A stretch of 32,877 nt of DNA from Alphaproteobacteria bacterium UBA6149 (GTDB lineage: Bacteria; Pseudomonadota; Alphaproteobacteria; Rickettsiales; UBA998), in contig DIUV01000002.1 of NCBI GenBank assembly GCA_002423155.1, forward strand, positions 1-32,877, read 5' to 3'. Position 1 is the first letter of the stretch. Every line of letters begins with the position of its first letter. The translations under genes and the position numbers were made by a program. The notes under the pieces were generated by a model. That model did no database searches. It was not told the DNA's origin and worked only from the letters and a program-made list of their open reading frames with translations. Shown here one piece after another: positions 1-6,210 of the stretch.

Positions 1-17
1 CGAATTTGTAGCCCTAG

Positions 18-111
18 ATCCCCGCTTAAAGAGCGGGGATGACAACCGAGAGAGCAGAAAAATAATCATTATTCAATGCATTGCAGCCTTATTAACCTTA
101 CTGTCGTGTAG
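18..111. repeat. Palindrome-headed dispersed repeat, copy 1
   Basis: A 9-bp perfect hairpin (arms 18-26 and 32-40, 5-nt loop) with a GTCATCCCCGC-type arm is followed about 60 bp later by the tail TTATTAA..TACTGTCGTGTAG (tail core 99-111). The same head-and-tail layout recurs at 892-991 and 13238-13339 with nearly the same spacing (62, 62 and 65 bp from GGATGAC to the tail core). The interior is AT-rich and poorly conserved in the distant copy. It reads as a dispersed non-coding repeat. Its mobility is inferred only from its recurrence. Confidence 0.6.
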
Positions 112-230
112 AGTATTACGGGATACAAAATGTTAACAATAGAATACAATTAACGATTGGTAAAATCGCCCTGAAATTTTTATTTGCTTGCCTTCTCAAT
201 AAAAAACCCATAATTCTAAGTATGTAGAAG

Positions 231-420
231 TCGCTGTTGGCTACTATGGGATGTCAGAGTCTCTCACTTAATGCGGTTGCACAACCGTAAATTGTGCTCC
301 CTAGCTTTTGGCTGGGGAGGCAGTAGCGTATGTTCAGGGCTTTATGCCTAAAGGCTATTGCAGACCTTTCATTAGTAGGTTCTCTGAACTCCCCAGTCGC
401 CAGCAAATAAGCTGGCGACT
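231..420 (+). ncRNA. Putative structured RNA leader, copy 1
   Basis: This non-coding stretch lies directly before the 141-codon ORF and has several nested helices: CGGTT/AACCG around 275-288; a CTCCCTAGC/GCTGGGGAG hairpin (297-305 with 311-319); a GCC/GGC hairpin near 347-356; and a perfect 10-bp hairpin (395-404 with 411-420) just before the GGGGA ribosome site. Segment 312-319 can pair instead with CTCCCCAG at 389-396, so two mutually exclusive folds are possible, as in attenuators and riboswitches. Differences from copy 2 fall mainly in loops. No known RNA family was recognised. It could be a cis-regulatory leader or an independent small RNA. Confidence 0.45.
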
Positions 421-437
421 AAGTTTATGGGGAAGTT

Positions 438-863
438 ATGAACATATTTCGTTTTTATAAAATAATCACTCGTTATCGCATAACCAAATTATTGTATCAT
501 ATACAAATGGTTGACCATGGCTTGCGTCAGATGCTTAACGATGAAACGATTATTCCCTCTCCCCAAGAAATGTCTGCCTTAGAAAAAATTGATTATTTAG
601 CGCAAGAATTACCACAACAAATAAAATACGCAAAAACCACCTTCTGGCAGCGAATACGCAATTGGCAAAACACTCCCTATAGCAAAACCCAACGCAATCT
701 ACGTAATATTATCGAACTATTTGTCACTTGGTTAGTCTTGAGCTTGGTTCTTTATAATAGTGGATTATGGGTAGTAGAGGGAGCTTTTATAAATCATTGG
801 CAGTTTTTATTACTAGATGGATTGTTGGCAGGAATATTAATATTATTCGCACTTTTCTTATAA
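438..863 (+). CDS. Small membrane protein of unknown function, copy 1
   Basis: A 141-residue protein that I do not recognise. The N-terminal two thirds is soluble, basic and partly helical (starts MNIFRFYKIITRYRITK), with a PSPQEMSALEKIDYLAQELPQ segment of likely helical character in its middle. The last 45 residues form two hydrophobic segments (about 92-112 and 120-141), so it is probably a bitopic or hairpin-anchored inner-membrane protein with a soluble N-terminal part. The ATG is preceded by GGGGAAG at a normal distance, and just upstream is the structured leader. The protein differs from its tandem copy only at residue 32 (Met versus Leu) and residue 64 (Tyr versus Cys). The high coding conservation against a diverged leader suggests both copies are, or recently were, under selection. 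Confidence 0.7.
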   Translation: MNIFRFYKIITRYRITKLLYHIQMVDHGLRQMLNDETIIPSPQEMSALEKIDYLAQELPQQIKYAKTTFWQRIRNWQNTPYSKTQRNLRNIIELFVTWLVLSLVLYNSGLWVVEGAFINHWQFLLLDGLLAGILILFALFL

Positions 864-891
864 CAAAAAAATCAACCAATCAGCACTATCC

Positions 892-991
892 GTTGTCATC
901 TCCGCTCTTTAAGCGGGGATGACAACCGAGAGAGCAGAAAAATCATCATTATTCAATGCATTGCAGCCTTATTAACCTTACTGTCGTGTAG
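892..991. repeat. Palindrome-headed dispersed repeat, copy 2 at the duplication junction
   Basis: A 15-bp inverted repeat with one mismatch (892-906 and 912-926, 5-nt loop) is followed by the conserved tail core at 979-991. It sits exactly where copy 1 of the tandem duplication ends and copy 2 begins, so the palindrome may have promoted the duplication. Confidence 0.6.
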
Positions 992-1109
992 AGTATTGCG
1001 GGATACAAAATGTTAACAATAGAATACAATTAACGATTGGTAAAATCGCCATGAAATTTTTATTTGCTTGCCTTCTTGATAAAAAACCCATAACTCTAAA
1101 TGCGTAGTA

Positions 1110-1299
1110 GTCGTTGTTGGCTACTATGGGATGTCATAATCCTTAGTTAACGCGGTTGCACAACCGTAAATTGTGCTCCCTAGCTTTTTTGGCTGGGGAG
1201 GCAGTAGCGCATGTTCAGGGCCTATGCCTAAAGGCTATTGCAGACCTTCGTTAACAGGTTTTATGAACTCCCCAGTCGCCAGCAAATAAGCTGGCGACT
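1110..1299 (+). ncRNA. Putative structured RNA leader, copy 2
   Basis: Counterpart of the leader at 231-420. The CTCCCTAGC/GCTGGGGAG hairpin is at 1176-1184 with 1192-1200, the alternative partner CTCCCCAG is at 1268-1275, and the 10-bp pre-start hairpin is at 1274-1283 with 1290-1299. Sequence changes relative to copy 1 lie mostly in loops, which supports selection on RNA structure. Two copies of recent origin are weak covariation evidence, so the call stays tentative. Confidence 0.45.
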
Positions 1300-1316
1300 A
1301 AGTTTATGGGGAATTT

Positions 1317-1742
1317 ATGAACATATTTCGTTTTTATAAAATAATCACTCGTTATCGCATAACCAAATTATTGTATCATATACAAATGGTTGACCATGGC
1401 TTGCGTCAGTTGCTTAACGATGAAACGATTATTCCCTCTCCCCAAGAAATGTCTGCCTTAGAAAAAATTGATTATTTAGCGCAAGAATTACCACAACAAA
1501 TAAAATGCGCAAAAACCACCTTCTGGCAGCGAATACGCAATTGGCAAAACACTCCCTATAGCAAAACCCAACGCAATCTACGTAATATTATCGAACTATT
1601 TGTCACTTGGTTAGTCTTGAGCTTGGTTCTTTATAATAGTGGATTATGGGTAGTAGAGGGAGCTTTTATAAATCATTGGCAGTTTTTATTGCTAGATGGA
1701 TTGTTGGCAGGAATATTAATATTATTTGCACTTTTTTTATAA
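1317..1742 (+). CDS. Small membrane protein of unknown function, copy 2
   Basis: The 141-residue tandem paralogue of the ORF at 438-863, differing at residues 32 (Leu) and 64 (Cys). About three further nucleotide differences in the reading frame are silent. The two C-terminal hydrophobic segments and the basic N-terminus are unchanged. It is preceded by GGGGAA and by its own copy of the structured leader. It converges on thyX with only 9 bp between the stop codons, and no separate terminator is visible. Function is unknown. Each copy has a complete leader-ORF unit, so both could be expressed independently. Confidence 0.7.
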   Translation: MNIFRFYKIITRYRITKLLYHIQMVDHGLRQLLNDETIIPSPQEMSALEKIDYLAQELPQQIKCAKTTFWQRIRNWQNTPYSKTQRNLRNIIELFVTWLVLSLVLYNSGLWVVEGAFINHWQFLLLDGLLAGILILFALFL

Positions 1743-1751
1743 TAAAAAGAA

Positions 1752-2681
1752 TCAACCAATCAGCGCGAATAATTCATCCCACTCACGTTTGGTTAAGCCA
1801 CTCTCTTCGCGCTCCACCGTTTCACCGCGCAATTTACGGCGAATAACTTCCAGCCCCTTGGCGGAAATCTCAGCAGCGCCCATGCGATAATCCATAAACG
1901 CTTGATGAGTTGTGGGAACCCATGCTTTTAAAATATCCAACATCGCTTCGGCATAAACGCGGATTTCATATTGCGCGTGCGGATCGGCACGCAGTTTGAG
2001 AAAATGCATAAGATTATGCAAATCCACTTTCCAATACCATTGGGTGTAATAATTCAATGAAAGATTCATCCGCGCTAATTCGCGTGCCAAACCTTTTTTA
2101 CCTTCGTCGATTACTGTACCATCTTCGCTCTCATTGAGCATAGATTCGTAATTATTATAAACTTGGTTGGCATCATCACGCAATAATTGCAAAACCCGCG
2201 CCGCTTCTGCGCCTTCCAACACATCCCCCCGACCTTGGCGGTTGGTTACGGATTGGCAAGCGAGCTGCTCAGGTGCCGGAATATAAAATTCCCGATCCAT
2301 AATCGAATAACGCCCGGAATATTCATTTACATTGGCAGTACGATGGCGAATCCACTGTCTAGCCACAAAAATTGGCAGTTTGATATGAAATTTAATCTCA
2401 CACATTTCAAACGGGGTAGTATGGCGATGGCGCAACAAATAACGAATTAGCCCCGCATCTTCCTGCGTTTTCTTGGTACCCTTGCCGTAAGAAACCCGCG
2501 CGGCTTGCACAATCGCCGCATCGGTCCCCATATAATCCACCACGCGGATAAAACCATGGTCTAATATAGGCAAGGGCTGATATAAAATATCCTCCAACGC
2601 AGGCGAAACCTCCCGCAAAGTTGGGCGTTTTTCGGCACGCAAGTCGGCGACTTCGGCTAATTGTTGAGCATTTAAAGGCAT
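1752..2681 (-). CDS. thyX: FAD-dependent thymidylate synthase ThyX
   Basis: A 309-residue flavin-dependent thymidylate synthase, which makes dTMP from dUMP using methylene-tetrahydrofolate as carbon donor and reduced FAD as hydride source, in the cytoplasm. The family signature RHR-x7-S is present at residues 112-122 (RHRTANVNEYS). The upstream RYLLRHRHTTPFE segment (80-92) is also typical. Length fits the longer alphaproteobacterial form with an N-terminal extension. The ATG at 2681 gives a start like relatives, although its ribosome site is weak. No thyA is visible in the window, while dut, which supplies dUMP, is at 25579. The last 13 bp of the gene are repeated at 872-884 as part of the tandem duplication. 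Confidence 0.95.
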   Translation of the reverse strand: MPLNAQQLAEVADLRAEKRPTLREVSPALEDILYQPLPILDHGFIRVVDYMGTDAAIVQAARVSYGKGTKKTQEDAGLIRYLLRHRHTTPFEMCEIKFHIKLPIFVARQWIRHRTANVNEYSGRYSIMDREFYIPAPEQLACQSVTNRQGRGDVLEGAEAARVLQLLRDDANQVYNNYESMLNESEDGTVIDEGKKGLARELARMNLSLNYYTQWYWKVDLHNLMHFLKLRADPHAQYEIRVYAEAMLDILKAWVPTTHQAFMDYRMGAAEISAKGLEVIRRKLRGETVEREESGLTKREWDELFALIG

Positions 2682-2756
2682 AGCCAGATTTTTTATACAG
2701 AAAAATCATAAAAATCTATCAAAATTATCATTTTTTTCACACTACCCCCTTCACAT

Positions 2757-2783
2757 TTGACAAAAATGAGCTTATATTAAAAT
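2757..2783 (+). promoter_or_regulatory. Candidate ssrA promoter
   Basis: A perfect TTGACA (2757-2762) is followed after 15 bp by TAAAAT (2778-2783). The spacer is at the short end of the usual range. The element lies in the thyX-ssrA gap and points towards the tmRNA gene, roughly 50-70 bp before its acceptor piece. Confidence 0.4.
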
Positions 2784-2829
2784 GGTTATTTGTGTGACGT
2801 TCGCGTTACATAAACTACTATGACAATAA

Positions 2830-3158
2830 ATGATTAACTGGAATAGACGTATTGGACCCGGGGGCAGAGCCCGGCACCTCCACCATTATATGTGAATACT
2901 CCAAACTTAATATAAACTGGCTTTTATAGCTGGTATTGGGGGGTGATTTAGGATCGACAGTCGTAATAAAGAGCTGATTTTTGTTCGTGATGATTCCGTC
3001 GTAAACGGATCAAATTTTTTAGGTGCAAACGATAATTTCGCACTTGTTGCTGCTAACGACAATTTTGTCGCTGATGTGAGTGTTGCTGCCTAATTTGGGG
3101 CGCACTGATACTAGCAGGTAACGCGGCTCGGGGAGAGCCGGGCAACAGAATCTCCCCA
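2830..3158 (+). ncRNA. ssrA: Transfer-messenger RNA, permuted two-piece form
   Basis: tmRNA rescues stalled ribosomes and adds a degradation tag. The gene is circularly permuted, as in alphaproteobacteria. The acceptor piece comes first and ends in ACCA at 2882-2885. Its T-arm is a perfect 5-bp stem (2858-2862 with 2870-2874) with an atypical GGCAGAG loop. The acceptor strand CACCTCC (2875-2881) pairs with GGGGGTG (2939-2945), the 5' end of the coding piece. The removed spacer is about 2886-2938. The coding piece carries the tag frame (3025-3093) and a pseudoknot: stem CGGCT/AGCCG (3124-3128 with 3136-3140), whose loop GGGGAG (3130-3135) pairs with CTCCCC (3152-3157). The outer 5' and 3' limits are approximate. 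The encoded tag is unusually long and contains a duplicated motif. Confidence 0.93.
3025..3093 (+). other. tmRNA tag reading frame, 22 codons, duplicated ANDNF motif
   Basis: The resume codon is GCA at 3025, following TAGGT, and the stop is TAA at 3091-3093. The encoded tag is ANDNFALVA, then ANDNFVADVSVAA. With the alanine carried by the tRNA-like domain it has 23 residues, against 14 in Caulobacter (AANDNFAEEFAVAA). The two ANDNF blocks (3025-3039 and 3052-3066) are 9 codons apart and differ only at silent third positions: GCA/GCT, GAT/GAC and TTC/TTT. Each block is preceded by Ala, so AANDNF occurs twice. The tag ends in VAA, the usual ClpX-recognised end. Confidence 0.88.
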
Positions 3159-3322
3159 CTATTTTGCTTGGCAAGGCGGATTTTTTGGCGAACTTGCTTG
3201 CAATGAAGCTTACGAGCGAATCCTCACGTAGCGCAGCTACGCTCCCCGTTTGGGAAGATTGGGGTTACGCCACTTCATTGCGGCGCATTTCACCAAAAAA
3301 GCCGCCTTGCCAAGCAAAATAG
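3159..3322. repeat. Long hairpin repeat C between ssrA and sspB
   Basis: A 164-bp inverted repeat. The outer arms (about 3159-3190 and 3290-3322) are almost perfectly complementary (CTATTTTGCTTGGCAAGGCG against its reverse complement). An inner GCAATGAAG/CTTCATTGC pair (3210-3218 and 3273-3281 region) continues the stem. The tip carries TCCTCACGTAGC..GCTACGCT (about 3220-3244), shared with the 144-bp element at 19750-19893, but the arms are different. It abuts the last pseudoknot strand of ssrA. No T-run follows, so it is not a classic terminator. Confidence 0.75.
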
Positions 3323-3354
3323 ACAACAAACAAGATAAAAACGAGGAAAAATAG

Positions 3355-3879
3355 ATGACAACGCCAGCAGAAGAAATCTTTGACTATCCGGCAATGATTG
3401 ACGAAGCCATGCGCGGAGTGGTGCGCACAACCTTGCAACATGTGCAAAAAAGCAATGTTATGGGTGACCATCATTTTTATATTTCCTTCCGCACGACCTT
3501 TCCGGGAGTGAAGATTTCTCCACGTTTGCTAGAACGCTTCCCTGAAGAGATGACGATTGTGGTGCAGCATCAATTCTGGAATTTGGAAGTAAATGAAAAA
3601 TTCTTTTCGATTATGCTCAGCTTCAGCAATATTCCGGAACGCTTGCAAATTCCGTTCGCGGCATTGGTTGCCTTTGCGGATCCTAGCGTAAAATTCGGTT
3701 TGCAGTTCAACCGCCAATTAGGCGTATTAGCTGATGAGGAAGATAGCGAACCGATGGAACTCACCAAAGATGGTTCTTGGGGATTAGAGCCGGATCCATC
3801 AATAGATACGGAAAAGCCAGTTAAATCAGCGGAAACCAAGGCTGAAGTTATCTCTCTTGATGCATTTCGTAAGAAATAA
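3355..3879 (+). CDS. sspB: ClpXP adaptor protein SspB (alpha type)
   Basis: A 174-residue SspB-family adaptor that binds the tmRNA tag on incomplete proteins and delivers them to the ClpXP protease. The tag-binding core is recognisable from GDHHFYISFRTTFPGVKIS (37-55) through EEMTIVVQHQFWNLEV (64-79) to FADPSVKFGLQF (107-118), a pattern typical of the alphaproteobacterial branch. After a flexible acidic linker the protein ends in AEVISLDAFRKK, the short C-terminal tail used by SspB proteins to dock on the ClpX N-domain. The ATG is preceded by GAGGAA. The gene lies 0.2 kb after ssrA on the same strand, separated by a long hairpin, and is followed by a strong terminator. Its neighbour encodes a tag with two copies of the motif that alpha SspB recognises. 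Confidence 0.93.
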   Translation: MTTPAEEIFDYPAMIDEAMRGVVRTTLQHVQKSNVMGDHHFYISFRTTFPGVKISPRLLERFPEEMTIVVQHQFWNLEVNEKFFSIMLSFSNIPERLQIPFAALVAFADPSVKFGLQFNRQLGVLADEEDSEPMELTKDGSWGLEPDPSIDTEKPVKSAETKAEVISLDAFRKK

Positions 3880-3883
3880 AATA

Positions 3884-3917
3884 ATTTCCCCCTTAATTTT
3901 TAAGGGGGAATTTTTTT
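3884..3917 (+). terminator. Rho-independent terminator after sspB
   Basis: A 10-bp perfect stem (3886-3895 with 3901-3910) containing five C and five G, with a 5-nt loop, is followed by seven T (3911-3917). It starts a few bases after the sspB stop codon. Confidence 0.92.
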
Positions 3918-3951
3918 GCCTTAACTAAAAAACAAAAGTAGGAACAAACCT

Positions 3952-4953
3952 ATGACTGAACAAGATTTCTTTGACTTAACGAAAATGAACCAAGCCTTGC
4001 TTGTGCAAATGGATGAATTTAAAAGACCCAAAACAAATTTCCATATTCGCCCACATAATCCCAATAAATCCAGCGATGAAATAGAAAAACATTATCAAAA
4101 ATGCCAGATACAGTTGGAATATGAATATTCGGCTCATCGCCCGGTTACGCAATTTATAAACTACAAAAAACCCACTGATAGCAGCGCATATAAGAAACTG
4201 GATAATAATATAAAATTATTCAGAAGCGCCGCCAATCAAGCAGTGCAGGAACTTATGCATGACATTGATCCGACACCACAAACTGATCAGAAATGGGCGC
4301 AAGAATTATTACAACAAATCCACGAAAAGCCCACCCATGCCAATCCAGCACTACAAATATATCCCCTCAATAGATATGCCCCCAACTTACTGGTGATTGA
4401 TTTTAAATCCGATGAGAAAGCCCAAAGAGCGAGCTATTTAGTTAATAGTAGAGGAATCGAATGTTATTTCATGCGTGAAATAAATAGCATCGACACCTCA
4501 TTAGCCAAGCCAGAAAACCGGTCAGAATTATCTAGTGCAATTGAAAAAGGCAAAGGCTTCATAAAGCTTCCCCCGCGCATAATAATTGATATTTCTCAGC
4601 CTGATTTTCAAAACCATCTGGCAGTCAGAACCAAAATCAACGCATTAATCGACGCTCAAAAAGCCGAAGCAGTCGCCGAGCAAGAAAAGGAGCAAGAAAA
4701 AGCAGCCCAAACCCACGCCAAACAAGTGGCGGAAATACAAAGATTAAAAGAAGAATTATTTACAGAAATTCATTCTGCTTTCCCTGCGGGAGGCAACAAC
4801 ACCCCAGAAGCAGCACAAATACTCGCAGATATTATGCAAGCATCCCAAACCACCGCCCAAGAATTAGGTGCAGATAAAATATTCCAAGCGATTAGTGAGA
4901 AAAAAATCACCTCCCTAGCCGGATACCGCACCAAAAACAGCCCACGGCGATAA
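3952..4953 (+). CDS. Hypothetical protein with C-terminal coiled coil
   Basis: A 333-residue cytoplasmic protein that I do not recognise. It has no signal peptide or membrane segment. Residues 1-130 are polar and rich in Asn, Gln and Lys. A middle part (about 140-215) has alternating hydrophobic stretches (APNLLVIDFKSDEKAQRASYLV, FIKLPPRIIIDISQPDF) suggesting a small alpha/beta domain. About 230-265 is a charged, Ala/Glu/Lys-rich coiled coil. The ending AISEKKITSLAGYRTKNSPRR is basic. The ATG follows TAGGAACAAACCT, a usable ribosome site. It is transcribed after the sspB terminator and converges with the DUF1501 gene with only 8 bp between stop codons. Confidence 0.75.
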   Translation: MTEQDFFDLTKMNQALLVQMDEFKRPKTNFHIRPHNPNKSSDEIEKHYQKCQIQLEYEYSAHRPVTQFINYKKPTDSSAYKKLDNNIKLFRSAANQAVQELMHDIDPTPQTDQKWAQELLQQIHEKPTHANPALQIYPLNRYAPNLLVIDFKSDEKAQRASYLVNSRGIECYFMREINSIDTSLAKPENRSELSSAIEKGKGFIKLPPRIIIDISQPDFQNHLAVRTKINALIDAQKAEAVAEQEKEQEKAAQTHAKQVAEIQRLKEELFTEIHSAFPAGGNNTPEAAQILADIMQASQTTAQELGADKIFQAISEKKITSLAGYRTKNSPRR

Positions 4954-4961
4954 CTACATAA

Positions 4962-6200
4962 TCAAACAATCCCTCGCAAACTTCCATCCGCCTCATAATT
5001 CCTAACAATTTGCGCGGCTTTCTCGGGCGCAACTTGTAAGTGGCTTACTATTACTTCATGGATAATTTCGCGAAAATCCGTAGTTACCGCTAAATCCCGT
5101 TGTTGATAGAGATTATCTCGCGCCAAGCTGGGCCATTTTGTCCAGATTTTGCCGCCTTGTACACCACCTCCCAATAACCACGCAACATTACCATGCCCAT
5201 GATCGGTACCCCCATTACCATTTTCCGCTACGGTACGTCCAAATTCCGACATTACTAATATGGCTGTATTATTATAAGCATCCCCTAAGCCCGCGGCTAG
5301 ATTAGCAATACCACTCCCCAATTTTTCTAATTTCCCCGCTAATTGCCCCTTAGCATTACCTTGATTAATATGCGTATCCCAGCCACCCACATCTAAAAAG
5401 GCGATTTGTACGCGGGAATTTTTGCGCATAAGTGCGGATAATTTATTGCAAGCATTGACAAAACCATCAGGACGCAGGGCGTTTTTACTCGCTTTTTCCA
5501 TCTCACTTTGTGCATCATCTTGTAAATTATCCATTATTTCTGCCTGCGCAGAAGTGCCATCTTGGTATAAATTTAACAATTCGGGATTGTTTTTATAAAG
5601 AAGCTCCAGCGCCTGATTTTCCGCAAGCGCCTTGCCATGTTTTCTTGCCGCTTTTTTTGCAACCGACATGGTGGCAATATTCATTTTACCCATACATATC
5701 TTGGGCAAAACATTGCCAATGCTCAAAGCCTGCACGGGAGAATTTCCTGCGGGCATTTGTTGTACTAAACTATTTATCCACCCTTGCGGATCAGAAAAAT
5801 TCCGCAAAGAAGCAGTTTCTAATATATCCTGTGCCTCAAAATGCGAACGAGTAGTGGCAGGCGAGCCACTAGCGTGGATAAAAGCTAAGGTTTTATTCTG
5901 CCACAAAGGCAGCAAAGAACTAAGCGCAGGATGCAAACCAAAAAACCCATCCAAATCAAGCACGCCACCAGAATTATTGGGTTTATTCAAAGCAATAGTT
6001 GGGCGGAGTTTATAATATTGCTCTTCCGCATAAGGAACCACCACACTCAAACCATCCACCGCACCGCGCAAAAGCACCACGATTAAGCGTTTTTCCGCCG
6101 GTCTATCTGCTGCAAATGCCCAGCTATTTTTACCCAAAGCTAAAAGGCTCCCGCCACCAACTAAAAGTATGTTTTTTAATATATCACGCCGTGTAAACAT
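4962..6200 (-). CDS. DUF1501 protein with Tat-type signal
   Basis: A 412-residue DUF1501 protein. The N-terminus has a twin-arginine pattern (TRRDILKN, Arg 4-5) followed by a hydrophobic stretch ending near AFA, so export in folded form is likely. The body resembles the alkaline-phosphatase/sulfatase-like fold assigned to DUF1501: LIVVLLRGAVDGLSVVVP near the start, a central IAFLDVGGWDTHINQG, and VMSEFGRTVAENGNGGTDHGHGN, which carries probable metal ligands (Asp, His). The enzymatic activity of this family is not established. The ATG follows AGGAGC. It is 10 bp downstream of a DUF1800 gene, a pairing seen in many bacteria, so the two probably act together at the cell surface or in the periplasm. 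Confidence 0.92.
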   Translation of the reverse strand: MFTRRDILKNILLVGGGSLLALGKNSWAFAADRPAEKRLIVVLLRGAVDGLSVVVPYAEEQYYKLRPTIALNKPNNSGGVLDLDGFFGLHPALSSLLPLWQNKTLAFIHASGSPATTRSHFEAQDILETASLRNFSDPQGWINSLVQQMPAGNSPVQALSIGNVLPKICMGKMNIATMSVAKKAARKHGKALAENQALELLYKNNPELLNLYQDGTSAQAEIMDNLQDDAQSEMEKASKNALRPDGFVNACNKLSALMRKNSRVQIAFLDVGGWDTHINQGNAKGQLAGKLEKLGSGIANLAAGLGDAYNNTAILVMSEFGRTVAENGNGGTDHGHGNVAWLLGGGVQGGKIWTKWPSLARDNLYQQRDLAVTTDFREIIHEVIVSHLQVAPEKAAQIVRNYEADGSLRGIV

Positions 6201-6210
6201 AATAGAGCTC

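Larger units (their letters stand above)
33..884. repeat. Tandem duplication, copy 1 (leader + membrane ORF)
   Basis: This stretch matches 912-1764 almost end to end at an offset of 879-880 bp. It contains a repeat tail, about 270 bp of conserved non-coding DNA, a structured leader and the 141-codon ORF. It ends with 13 bp (872-884) identical to the last 13 bp of thyX, which in copy 2 are the genuine thyX 3' end. Copy 1 was therefore probably generated from a segment that ran into thyX. The coding parts of the two copies are far more alike than the non-coding parts. Confidence 0.85.
912..1764. repeat. Tandem duplication, copy 2
   Basis: Second copy of the 0.88-kb module, offset 879-880 bp from copy 1. 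It runs into the 3' end of thyX (1752-1764). In this copy the loop of the first leader hairpin is two T longer, and the variable loops around 1140-1150 and 1245-1262 differ from copy 1, while the stems are kept. Confidence 0.85.

Noticed and set aside
231..420. Possibility that the leader is 6S RNA, an RNase P RNA or the signal recognition particle RNA
   Set aside because: None of the conserved signature motifs of these RNAs could be found, and the element is duplicated and lies immediately before an ORF, unlike those genes.
1..1764. CRISPR array or insertion sequence as explanation for the repeats at the window start
   Set aside because: There are only two long copies with an ORF unlike any transposase, no short regular spacers and no terminal inverted repeats of an insertion sequence.
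1646..1846. Plus-strand ORF of 66 codons overlapping the second membrane-protein copy and thyX
   Set aside because: It is out of frame with the conserved ORF and runs antisense into thyX; the equivalent in copy 1 is not preserved.
2407..2709. Minus-strand ORF of 100 codons overlapping the start of thyX
   Set aside because: It is an alternative frame of the thyX coding sequence with no independent support.
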